From Bacillota bacterium (GTDB lineage: Bacteria; Bacillota; UBA4882; UBA8346): 16,933 nt of DNA. Where the stretch lies: assembly GCA_023415375.1 (NCBI GenBank), contig JAEZKW010000209.1, positions 1-16,933 of the forward strand. The letters run 5' to 3'. This document shows, piece after piece, positions 1 to 6,111 of this stretch (position 1 is its first letter; the number at the start of each line of letters is the position of its first letter). Position numbers and translations under genes: made by a program. The notes below the pieces were generated by a model. That model saw only the letters and a list, made by a program, of their open reading frames with translations, had not been told where the DNA came from and did no database searches.

Positions 1-12
1 TCCGATGATTGC

Positions 13-156
13 CAACCCGCGTGTTAAAACACACGGCTGCTATAAAGCAAACCCCATGAATGGGGTTAAAACCAAAAATCACAACCTGCCAAATTTTTTT
101 GATCCGGTTTTAACCGGATGGTACTTATCCAGCCGTGTGGTTTTAACCCGCGGATT
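13..156. repeat. Inverted-repeat element with internal palindromes
   Basis: The ends at about 14-39 and 130-156 are inverted copies of one another. They share a core of about 22 bases (CGCG-GTTAAAA-CACACGGCTG) with one substitution and a one-base gap. Inside are two further hairpins: AACCCC/GGGGTT around 50-66, and ATCCGGTT/AACCGGAT at 102-119 with a two-base loop. The string GTTAAAAC or its complement GTTTTAAC recurs in all four arms. No transposase or credible ORF lies inside. This could be a small non-autonomous mobile element or a REP/BIME-like structured repeat. The inverted symmetry is seen directly; mobility is inference. Confidence 0.55.
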
Positions 157-210
157 GATAACGAAGCATTTAGTATACATTTTCCATTTTATGTTAGCTT
201 AACCTGATGA

Positions 211-470
211 CATTGACCCCCAGCCCCTGCGCGCTTTTTGAAGCACGACCTCGTTCTGGCAGTGGATATTTGGGACAGGGAAGGGGTGCCTTTTTATGGA
301 CATTGTGATAAAAATATGGAAGAACTATCGAAGTACCGAACAAGCACTCTTTACCGCATTAAACCATTAAAGTTACCGGAACAAGGCACCCCTTCCCTGA
401 CCCAGATGAATTGTGCGCCGAAAGCGCACAATAACTTACAGAATGAGGGAAGGGGCCGGGGGTTAGGTGA
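211..470. repeat. Nested G/C-run inverted repeats (REP-like intergenic repeat)
   Basis: Three layers of complementarity are visible. The segment 214-229 (GACCCCCAGCCCCT core) pairs with 451-466. The segment 272-290 pairs with 385-403 (18 of 19 positions). The segment 389-398 (CCCCTTCCCT) can instead pair with 446-455. At the centre, 410-432 is a perfect 9-bp hairpin, ATTGTGCGC/GCGCACAAT, with loop CGAAA. Such CCCC-TTCCC strings are a common style of dispersed intergenic repeat in many bacteria. The open frame running through it (238-576) has no ribosome binding site and composition dictated by the repeats, so I do not call it a gene. Confidence 0.5.
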
Positions 471-631
471 AATGCATTTTTCCCTTCAAACTTCAAAACG
501 GTCTCATCTCCACCATCGTTTTATCCCCCATTATTGCATCCATTCCCAATATCCCCCTATTGAACTGGACCTATAATATTTGTAATATTATTTTGTAAAT
601 CTGTCATAATCTCTGGGATAGGGGTGATACT

Positions 632-2059
632 ATGAATCAAACAGGTTTCGCGAACCAAGAACGGCTTAGTAGTATCTCAGAACCGCAGATTCCCAAATTA
701 CCACCGGCTTGGGCCTCCCAAGCTGTATTCTATCAAATATTTCCGGAACGCTTTTATAACGGTGATCCTACCAATGACCCGGTTCACAAGGAATCCTGGG
801 GTGAAGCGCCTTCTTGTTTCAATTTTTTCGGTGGTGATTTGAAAGGAATTATTACCAAAATACCTTATCTGCAACAATTGGGTGTCACTTCGCTTTATTT
901 GAATCCAATCTTTGATTCTCCATCCAATCACAAATATGATACACGGGATTACCTAAGTATTTCTCCTGAATTCGGCGATGTTTGGACTTTTAAAAGTCTG
1001 ATCGAACAGTTGCACAAGGTGGGGATCCGAATTATTATCGACGGTGTTTTTAATCATACCGGAGATAGTTTCTGGGCTTTTCAGGATATCATGAAACAAG
1101 GCGCCCAATCACGATTTAAGGATTGGTATCATTGCAAAGAGTTTCCGATTAAGCAAAATTCACCGAATTATGAATGTTGGTGGAATTTCGGGTCTCTACC
1201 GAAATTAAATCATCAAAATCCGGAAGTCGTAAATTACTTGTTAAAAGTAGTGGCATTTTGGACCAGCCTTGGAATTGACGGTTGGCGGCTTGATGTTCCG
1301 AACGAAGTTTATATGGATTTCTGGCGGATTTTCAGAAAATTAGTCAAATCAATCAACCCCGAAGCTTTTATTGTGGGGGAGATTTGGGATCAACCCTTTG
1401 ATTGGCTAAAAGGGGACACTTGTGACGCCGTGATGAATTATCGATGGCGCGATGCAGTCATCCGTTATTTTGCCCAGGGACAGCTATCTGCGGAACAGTT
1501 TCGGATGGAATTATCCTATAACCGTTCGAATTTACCCTGGGAATATATTATCAGCGCCTATAATTTATTAAGCAGTCACGATACACCCCGGTTTTTGACT
1601 TTATGTGGAGAAGATAAGCAGAAATATTTGGCCGCAACTGCCTTTCAATTTACTTACCCTGGAATTCCGGCATTATATTATGGGGACGAAATTGGAATGA
1701 CGGGCGGGAAAGATCCCGACTGCCGTAAAACGATGAAATGGTCCGAAAATGAACAGGATCAATCTTTACTCAAAGAGACAGGGGATCTGATTCAAATGCG
1801 AAAGCAATATCAATCGTTGCAAAGCGGTTCTTATCATGATTTGCATTTGGGAGAAGGTGTTTTTGGGTTTGTTCGCAGCGGTAAGAAAGAACAAATTTTG
1901 GCTTGTTTTAACATGAGCCATGAAGAATGCCGTTGTATAGAAGTACCACACGATTGGGATAGCGACTGGGAACCAATTTATTCCATCGGTTGCAGTCTAT
2001 CGCGGCTTAGTTATCCAGAAATTCCGCCTCACGGGGTTAGGATTTTTAAGAGAGGGTAA
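632..2059 (+). CDS. GH13 alpha-glucan hydrolase (neopullulanase/cyclomaltodextrinase-like)
   Basis: A 475-residue retaining alpha-glycosidase, probably cleaving alpha-1,4 (perhaps alpha-1,6) bonds of maltodextrins or cyclodextrins in the cytoplasm, as there is no signal peptide. All GH13 signature regions are present: DGVFNH at 137-142, GWRLD with the nucleophile D221, VGEIWD with the acid/base E250, SSHDT with D317, and the neopullulanase-type LPKLN at 189-193. The VFYQIFPERF opening at 32-41 is also typical of the GH13_20 group. The protein starts almost directly with the catalytic barrel, so the N-terminal CBM34 domain usual in that group is absent; a short beta C-terminal domain follows from about 395. 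The ATG has an AGGGGTGA site five to six bases upstream. A TATAAT at 572-577 lacks a convincing -35. It stands alone, with no sugar transporter in view. Exact substrate cannot be told from sequence. Confidence 0.93.
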   Translation: MNQTGFANQERLSSISEPQIPKLPPAWASQAVFYQIFPERFYNGDPTNDPVHKESWGEAPSCFNFFGGDLKGIITKIPYLQQLGVTSLYLNPIFDSPSNHKYDTRDYLSISPEFGDVWTFKSLIEQLHKVGIRIIIDGVFNHTGDSFWAFQDIMKQGAQSRFKDWYHCKEFPIKQNSPNYECWWNFGSLPKLNHQNPEVVNYLLKVVAFWTSLGIDGWRLDVPNEVYMDFWRIFRKLVKSINPEAFIVGEIWDQPFDWLKGDTCDAVMNYRWRDAVIRYFAQGQLSAEQFRMELSYNRSNLPWEYIISAYNLLSSHDTPRFLTLCGEDKQKYLAATAFQFTYPGIPALYYGDEIGMTGGKDPDCRKTMKWSENEQDQSLLKETGDLIQMRKQYQSLQSGSYHDLHLGEGVFGFVRSGKKEQILACFNMSHEECRCIEVPHDWDSDWEPIYSIGCSLSRLSYPEIPPHGVRIFKRG

Positions 2060-2146
2060 GCCAAAAAGTGTTATTGGTAATTGGTTAATAGTTACTGGTT
2101 TATTTGTTATCTTTAACAAAAAAATTAATAAAAGTAAAGGGGCAGG

Positions 2147-2296
2147 GGCTGTCCCAAAAGTAAATTCAGTGCGTTTACGTGCATTTATGCACGTACGCGC
2201 ACGCATGATAAAGAAATACAATATATTGAAATCAACAGATTCGATGAAGCTATATATTGTATTTCTTATTGATTTTGAATTACTTTTTAGACAGCC
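2147..2296. mobile_element. MITE-like element with 21-22 bp terminal inverted repeats
   Basis: The left end (2147-2168, GGCTGTCCCAAAAGTAAATTCA with spaces ignored) is matched in inverse at 2276-2296 (reverse complement GGCTGTCTAAAAAGTAATTCA), differing by two substitutions and one base of length. GGCTGTC-CAAAA style ends are common among insertion sequences. The 150-bp interior contains two hairpins and no coding frame: 2169-2202 (16-bp arms, 14 matched, TT loop) and 2211-2267 (two perfect 16-bp arms, AAGAAATACAATATAT and its complement). I see no clear target duplication. A non-autonomous IS derivative is the simplest reading, although a structured RNA with this fold cannot be excluded. Confidence 0.6.
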
Positions 2297-2379
2297 TCAG
2301 TCTCTTTTTTTAATCAATCGATATTCTAAATCAAGTCAATAGTTAATAAAATTACTTTGTATGAATTTTTACAGTATAG

Positions 2380-2408
2380 TTGACAATATGATCGTTCTGT
2401 GATAATAT
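2380..2408 (+). promoter_or_regulatory. Sigma-A promoter of tRNA-His
   Basis: A consensus TTGACA (2380-2385) is separated by 17 bases from TAATAT (2403-2408), and the tRNA begins 15 bases downstream. This is among the best -35/-10 pairs in the window and fits a strong stable-RNA promoter. Confidence 0.85.
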
Positions 2409-2422
2409 ATCTGTTGCACCAT

Positions 2423-2500
2423 GGTAGGCGTAGCTCAGTTGGTTAGAGTGCCAGGTTGTGGCCCTGGAGGTCATGGGTTCGACCCCCATCGCTTACCCCA
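2423..2500 (+). tRNA. tRNA-His (anticodon GTG)
   Basis: A full cloverleaf can be folded. The acceptor stem GTAGGCG (2424-2430) pairs with CGCTTAC, with one G-T wobble. The D arm contains AGCTCAGTTGGTTAGAG. The anticodon stem CCAGG/CCTGG holds the loop TTGTGGC, with GTG at 2458-2460. The T arm is ATGGG-TTCGACC-CCCAT. The histidine identity elements are encoded: an extra G at position -1 (2423) faces discriminator C73. The 3' CCA (2498-2500) is also encoded in the DNA. Confidence 0.97.
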
Positions 2501-2512
2501 AAACTTAGCTAT

Positions 2513-2538
2513 AAAGGGACAACAGTCCCTTTTTTTTT
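2513..2538 (+). terminator. Intrinsic terminator of the tRNA-His unit
   Basis: The stem AAAGGGAC/GTCCCTTT with loop AACA runs into a long T tract ending at 2538. It lies 13 bases after the tRNA CCA, so the tRNA is a self-contained transcription unit. Confidence 0.9.
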
Positions 2539-2665
2539 ATGCCAGAATGATTATTTTATCCTTAAGCTTTTCCGGCCGCCCTTATTAAACCGGTTGAGCG
2601 CGGCCTCCAATCGTTGGTACTGAAATTTATTTTTTTGGGTAAAATGATTTGGGGGGATTGTTACT

Positions 2666-2968
2666 TTGAGAAACATATTAAATTGGCAAGTTTTTTTATT
2701 AGCCTTTTCCACTCTTTTTATTGCTGAAATGGGAGATAAAACTCAGTTGGCAGTATTCTCACTGGTGGCTGATTCAAAAGCTCCCATTGCCGTTTTTCTC
2801 GGCGCAAGTGCTGCCTTGGCTATCGTAACCTTAATTGGTGTTTTATTTGGCGGACTCGTTACGAAGATTATTCCCGTTCATTTTTTAAAGGTGGGTTCAG
2901 GGATACTTTTTTTGGGGATCGGTTTTTATACTCTCTGGGAAGCCTTCACTGCGATTGTGACTAAATAA
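2666..2968 (+). CDS. Half-size TMEM165/GDT1 (UPF0016) family membrane protein
   Basis: A 100-residue integral membrane protein with three hydrophobic segments (about 8-33, 37-66 and 70-95). The first carries the family motif E-x-G-D-K-T-Q at residues 21-27, which in this family lines the cation path. Characterised relatives are divalent cation transporters (Mn2+ export in bacteria, Ca2+/Mn2+ in eukaryotes). Most full-length members have two such halves with two motifs; this has only one, so it would need to form a homodimer or pair with a second half-protein not seen here. The start is a TTG preceded by a GGGGGGATT site at 2651-2659; no better start exists before the first motif. Ion specificity is not readable from the sequence. 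Confidence 0.85.
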   Translation: MRNILNWQVFLLAFSTLFIAEMGDKTQLAVFSLVADSKAPIAVFLGASAALAIVTLIGVLFGGLVTKIIPVHFLKVGSGILFLGIGFYTLWEAFTAIVTK

Positions 2969-3001
2969 CTACCGTTCCTGCATAATCAGGTATTTAAGTG
3001 T

Positions 3002-3040
3002 AGCGTCCAACCCTGGGAAGTTATTTTGAGGACGCTGCAC
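3002..3040 (+). other. Stem-loop after the UPF0016 gene
   Basis: TGTAGCGTCC and GGACGCTGCA form a 10-bp stem (one G-U) around a loop of about 21 bases, roughly 30 bases after the stop codon. No T tract follows, so it is not a classical terminator. It may stabilise the 3' end of the transcript. Confidence 0.35.
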
Positions 3041-3166
3041 TAGATAGGCTGTTCCAAAATCGTTCCTTTTTGCATATGATTATTTGGACCATATTTCCGA
3101 AAGGATTCGTGAAGGAAGAAATTCGGTGCGTTCGCGCAGGTCCCCTTTGAAAGGAGCGATCTTGGT

Positions 3167-3436
3167 TTGTTAACGAAAACCTCGGAGTTGAGGGAGCGAG
3201 AAGTTGTTAATGTCCTTGACGGCAGGAGGTTGGGCCTGGCTAGTGATTTGGAGATTGAGGCAGAAACCGGGAAAATTAAAGCAATTGTAGTACCCGGACC
3301 TGGAAAATTTTTGTGGCTCTTTGGTAAAAGTGAGGATTTTGTGATACCTTGGGATAAAATTATAAAAATAGGACTCGATGTAATCCTGGTAGAAGCCCCA
3401 AATTATGTTTCAGACCAACCTACCAGTGATTTATAG
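3167..3436 (+). CDS. PRC-barrel protein, YlmC/YmxH family
   Basis: An 89-residue single-domain PRC-barrel protein. The sequence opens with a SELREREVVN stretch, then DGRRLG and a run of beta strands (DLEIEAETGKIKAIVVPG, WDKIIKIG, DVILVE), which is the pattern of the YlmC/YmxH sporulation-associated family. Members occur in nearly all endospore-formers and some are expressed during sporulation, but their molecular role is not established. The start is TTG with AAGGAG at 3151-3156, ten bases upstream; an alternative TTG at 3162 is out of frame. The length matches family norms (about 80-95 residues). The gene is followed by a separate promoter/terminator pair, so it probably forms a single-gene unit or shares a transcript with the membrane protein upstream. 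Confidence 0.85.
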   Translation: MLTKTSELREREVVNVLDGRRLGLASDLEIEAETGKIKAIVVPGPGKFLWLFGKSEDFVIPWDKIIKIGLDVILVEAPNYVSDQPTSDL

Positions 3437-3470
3437 TTTATTGCAAGGATTTTTCAGGGGGTATCATCTG

Positions 3471-3500
3471 TTGAATGGGCCCCAAGAACTTTTTTATAAT
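3471..3500 (+). promoter_or_regulatory. Predicted sigma-A promoter in the intergenic region
   Basis: TTGAAT (3471-3476) and a consensus TATAAT (3495-3500) are 18 bases apart. No start codon with a ribosome binding site follows before the terminator at 3570-3604, so the promoter appears to drive a short non-coding transcript. Confidence 0.6.
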
Positions 3501-3506
3501 CATCAA

Positions 3507-3604
3507 AGCGGTGAGAAATCGGAATTTAAATAGCTTTTTGGCCCCAAATATGTCGGAAAGATTTCCAGCAAACTGCTCATCGTAAGGATCTTGAGCAGTT
3601 TTTT
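3507..3604 (+). ncRNA. Candidate small RNA of about 100 nt
   Basis: The stretch lies between a good promoter (3471-3500) and a strong intrinsic terminator (3570-3604) and contains no open frame of note. Within it, GGAA-AGAT-TTCC can form a small hairpin just before the terminator stem. It does not show the conserved cores of SRP RNA, 6S RNA or tmRNA that I would recognise. The transcript start is inferred from the -10 position. It could instead be a transcribed leader with an attenuator for the PHP gene, but that gene has its own promoter-like extended -10 downstream. Confidence 0.4.
3570..3604 (+). terminator. Intrinsic terminator of the candidate small RNA
   Basis: A perfect 10-bp stem, AAACTGCTCA/TGAGCAGTTT, with a 12-base loop is followed by a T tract. 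Confidence 0.85.
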
Positions 3605-3634
3605 ATTAAAAAAAGCTTTTCTTCAGGAATTAAA

Positions 3635-3643
3635 TGTTATAAT
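3635..3643 (+). promoter_or_regulatory. Extended -10 promoter for the PHP gene
   Basis: TGTTATAAT is a full extended -10 (TGnTATAAT) lying 60 bases before the start codon. The -35 region is weak, as is normal for this promoter class. Confidence 0.55.
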
Positions 3644-3702
3644 GTAATGGATTCACTAACGACAAGTTGGCATTCTGGTTTCGCATTGGGGAGGTTGAAT
3701 CG

Positions 3703-4377
3703 ATGGTTTATGACTTTCATACCCATTCATTTTTAAGTGACGGCGAATTATCACCGGTTGAATTGATTCGTCGAGCGGTAGTCAAAGGGTACCAGGTGAT
3801 TGCAGTTACCGATCATGTAGGGCCTGGTAATATGCAACGGGTTATCAAGGAATTAATTGAAGAATGTCGGGTGGTGAACCGTTATTGGAATGTTCGGGCT
3901 ATTCCCGGTGTGGAACTAACACATGTCCCGGCCGGCAGTGTCAATGATTTAGCAAAGCAGGCGCGGGAGTTCGGAGCAGAGATCGTCGTTGTCCACGGGG
4001 AAACTTTAGTCGAACCGGTGGAACCGGGGACTAATTTAGCTGCTGTTTCCAGCCCATGGGTGGATGTATTAGCCCATCCCGGACTTTTGAAAACAGAAGA
4101 GGCTCTGCTCGCCGTTAAAAACGGTGTTTTTATAGAAATTACAGCTCGTGGTGGCCATAATGTAGCAAATGGTCATGTTGTTAAGATTGGTAAGGCCCTA
4201 AACCTTAATTTCTTAGTAAATTCGGATACTCATTCGCCTGAGAATTTATTATCAGATGAGTGGGCGCGTACAGTGGGCCTCGGTGCCGGGTTAGAATCGG
4301 CTGAAGTTGAGAAAATTTTGGTTGAAAATCCACTGAAATTGTTGCATAAGATTGAATCCAGAAATCCAAAGGGATGA
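3703..4377 (+). CDS. PHP-domain phosphoesterase (histidinol-phosphatase-like)
   Basis: A 224-residue single-domain PHP protein with the complete set of metal-binding motifs. These are DFHTHS (4-9), TDH (36-38), GVELTH with E71 (69-74), VVHGET (96-101), LAHPG (123-127) and NSDTHSP (173-179). PHP enzymes use a two- or three-metal centre to hydrolyse phosphate esters. The closest annotated group is histidinol phosphatase-like, but the substrate is uncertain and no other his gene is present. I place the start at ATG 3703 because GGGGAGG lies eight bases upstream; an in-frame TTG at 3667 would add 12 residues but has no site. The next gene downstream is the T-box-controlled aroF, transcribed from its own promoter. 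Confidence 0.85.
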   Translation: MVYDFHTHSFLSDGELSPVELIRRAVVKGYQVIAVTDHVGPGNMQRVIKELIEECRVVNRYWNVRAIPGVELTHVPAGSVNDLAKQAREFGAEIVVVHGETLVEPVEPGTNLAAVSSPWVDVLAHPGLLKTEEALLAVKNGVFIEITARGGHNVANGHVVKIGKALNLNFLVNSDTHSPENLLSDEWARTVGLGAGLESAEVEKILVENPLKLLHKIESRNPKG

Positions 4378-4497
4378 AGAAAATCGGACTTTTTTGGGGA
4401 GGCCTCATTCCATAGGGATATTCCTTATTTTGGCATTGATTAGCTTGACCTAAGATATAGAAAATTGACCGACTCGAGGGTTTATTGCTCCAGGTTA

Positions 4498-4527
4498 TTG
4501 ACAGACAATTCCTCGAAATGTTAAAAT
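4498..4527 (+). promoter_or_regulatory. Sigma-A promoter of the aroF T-box transcript
   Basis: A consensus TTGACA (4498-4503) is separated by 18 bases from TAAAAT (4522-4527). The T-box stem I begins about 25 bases downstream. Confidence 0.7.
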
Positions 4528-4533
4528 TAATTC

Positions 4534-4884
4534 ATCTTTAATATAAAAAGACGATGAGTAAGGAAAGTATCATGATATTCACCCTTTACAGAGAAAGGGG
4601 TCATTTGGCTGAAAGCCCCTTAGGAAGAGGTCATGAGAAGTTCCCTTATGAGTTGACTGACTGAACGTACTTTGTCCAACTCTTAACAGGTTGGTTCAAA
4701 TAATTAGGCCAGTCCGGAAGTCCACCGTTAAAGGGGATATGGTATCGAGACCGCCTTTTGAAAAAAGGCGACAACTCTCCGTACCGGAAAAGCGAGTCTT
4801 TGTAAAAAGGCTAAATCGGGTGGTACCGCGGAATAGGCCCACATTTCGTCCCAAGAGAGGGAGAAATGTGGGTTATTTTATTTT
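4534..4884 (+). promoter_or_regulatory. T-box riboswitch controlling aroF, probable Phe (TTC) specifier
   Basis: The 3' part carries the invariant T-box GGGTGGTACCGCG (4818-4830), which binds the uncharged tRNA acceptor end, just before an intrinsic terminator (4838-4884). The 5' part folds as stem I: TAAGG (4559-4563) pairs with CCTTA (4644-4648), and TCATGA (4570-4575) with TCATGA (4631-4636). The specifier loop between them has AAAGTA on the left, including the AGTA of the S-turn, and GAAGTTC on the right. An upper stem, AAGGGG/CCCCTT, lies at 4595-4621. The right loop could be read as TTC (Phe, 4641-4643) or, one base earlier, as GTT (Val). The aromatic pathway gene downstream favours Phe. 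Low charging of tRNA-Phe would then permit read-through into aroF. The transcript start at 4534 is inferred. Confidence 0.9.
4838..4884 (+). terminator. Regulated terminator of the T-box leader
   Basis: CCCACATTTC (4838-4847) pairs perfectly with GAAATGTGGG (4863-4872), followed by TTATTTTATTTT. It lies between the T-box sequence and the aroF ribosome binding site, the normal place for the attenuator. Confidence 0.92.
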
Positions 4885-4899
4885 GAGGAGGAACTGGCA

Positions 4900-5913
4900 A
4901 TGATTATTGTAACGAGCTGTGGTATTACCGATGAACAATGGACCAACCTTTGCAACAAGCTTACTGAATGGGAATTTCAAATCCACGTTATTCAAGGAGT
5001 CGAAAAAAAAGTTATCGGAGCGGTCGGTGACAAGCGGCGTGTTGATTTTCACTTTTTAGAGAATATTCCAGGGGTAGAAAAGGTAATCCCGATTTTAAGC
5101 CCTTATAAACTGGCGGCTAAAGAAATTAAACCGGAAGGGACTACCGTCCGGGTTGGTAATCTCAGGATTGGCGGCGGGTATTTCGGTATTATGGCCGGAC
5201 CTTGCGCTGTCGAAAGTGAAAACCAGTTGCTGGAGGTAGCAGAGGGCTTAAAAAAAGCCGGCGCCGGTGGCCTCCGGGGCGGCGCTTTCAAACCCCGTAC
5301 ATCTCCATATAGTTTTCAGGGCCTCGAAGAAGAAGGACTGAAACTATTAGCTTTAGCCCGTGAAAAATCAGGTTTACCAATCGTAACGGAATTGATGAAT
5401 CTGCCGGAATTGGATTTGGTTGCGAAGTATGCCGATATCATCCAGATTGGGGCTAGAAATATGCAGAATTTTGGTTTGCTGAGGGCTGTCGGACGACAAT
5501 CAAAACCGGTTTTACTCAAACGTGGACTTAGTGCAACAATCGAAGAATGGTTAATGGCTGCCGAATATATCATGGCAGAGGGAAATACCCAAGTAATACT
5601 TTGTGAAAGAGGCATCCGGACTTTCGAGACAGCAACTCGAAATACCCTGGATTTAAGCGCGATACCGCTTATTAAGAGTTTATCCCATTTACCGATTGTT
5701 GTTGATCCAAGCCATGGAACGGGTAAAAGAAAATTAGTGCTCCCTATGGCAAAAGCAGCAGTAGCTGCGGGGGCGGATGGACTTTTAATTGAGGTTCATC
5801 CAGATCCGGCCAATGCATGGAGCGATGGCGAACAATCCTTAAATTTACCGGAATTTCGGGAACTTATCGCCCAGGTTGAAAAATTGGTTTTGATGGAAGG
5901 AAAAAGATTTTAA
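4900..5913 (+). CDS. aroF: 3-deoxy-7-phosphoheptulonate (DAHP) synthase, type I-beta with N-terminal regulatory domain
   Basis: It condenses phosphoenolpyruvate and erythrose 4-phosphate to DAHP, the first step of the shikimate pathway to Phe, Tyr and Trp. The protein has 337 residues, the usual size for the Thermotoga-type enzyme. A ferredoxin-like regulatory domain (about 1-70), which in relatives mediates Tyr/Phe feedback, precedes a catalytic barrel. Active-site motifs are AGPCAVES (99-106, metal ligand C102), RGGAFKPRTSPYSFQG (126-141), QIGARNMQNF (182-191), LLKRG (205-209), VDPSHGTGKR (268-277, H272), EVHPDP (298-303, E298) and SDGEQSL with D309. The ATG follows AGGAGG (4886-4891) by eight bases. 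Control appears double: a T-box for transcription and a regulatory domain for activity. No other shikimate gene follows; the next gene has its own promoter. Confidence 0.96.
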   Translation: MIIVTSCGITDEQWTNLCNKLTEWEFQIHVIQGVEKKVIGAVGDKRRVDFHFLENIPGVEKVIPILSPYKLAAKEIKPEGTTVRVGNLRIGGGYFGIMAGPCAVESENQLLEVAEGLKKAGAGGLRGGAFKPRTSPYSFQGLEEEGLKLLALAREKSGLPIVTELMNLPELDLVAKYADIIQIGARNMQNFGLLRAVGRQSKPVLLKRGLSATIEEWLMAAEYIMAEGNTQVILCERGIRTFETATRNTLDLSAIPLIKSLSHLPIVVDPSHGTGKRKLVLPMAKAAVAAGADGLLIEVHPDPANAWSDGEQSLNLPEFRELIAQVEKLVLMEGKRF

Positions 5914-5970
5914 CAGGATTTCAGTTTACTGATAATTCGGCTCCATCCCTTCATTTTCGATTAAAAAAGC

Positions 5971-5999
5971 TTGTCATTTCCATAAGCCGATGATATAAT
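5971..5999 (+). promoter_or_regulatory. Strong sigma-A promoter for the zinc-ribbon gene
   Basis: TTGTCA (5971-5976), a 17-base spacer and TATAAT (5994-5999) preceded by TGA, giving an extended -10. The expected start leaves a leader of about 105 bases before the coding region. Confidence 0.75.
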
Positions 6000-6043
6000 G
6001 AGGTCGTAACAAAAGCTCTTGAAATAGTATTTTGTAATATTTT

Positions 6044-6083
6044 GATATACCTAAACGAAATGTTTTTATCGTTTTAGATATAT
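6044..6083 (+). other. Leader hairpin upstream of the zinc-ribbon gene
   Basis: GATATACCTAAACGA and TCGTTTTAGATATAT form an imperfect stem of about 13 bp around an 11-base loop. It sits in the leader, 28 bases before the start codon, and has no T tract, so it is more likely a stability or translation-control element than a terminator. Confidence 0.45.
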
Positions 6084-6111
6084 GAAACCAGCTTTAAGTG
6101 AGGGGATAGTA

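Noticed and set aside
5..202. Open frame of 65 codons at the left edge
   Set aside because: It coincides with the inverted-repeat element, has no ribosome binding site and no resemblance to a protein family.
238..576. Open frame of 112 codons on the + strand
   Set aside because: It runs through nested inverted repeats, has no ribosome binding site, and its translation is compositionally odd with no recognisable domain.
560..577. TTGAAC plus TATAAT as the amylase promoter
   Set aside because: The two hexamers are only six bases apart, which no sigma-A promoter uses, and TATAAT has no other -35 at proper distance.
1..630. CRISPR-like array at the repeat-rich left end
   Set aside because: The repeats are inverted and nested rather than direct and evenly spaced, and no spacers or cas genes are visible.
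1997..2221. Antisense open frame reaching into the MITE
   Set aside because: It joins the amylase 3' end to the MITE hairpin by chance. No transposase motif is present, so it is not an autonomous IS.
3002..3040. Terminator after the UPF0016 gene
   Set aside because: The stem is good, but no T tract follows and the loop is long, so I list it only as a stem-loop.
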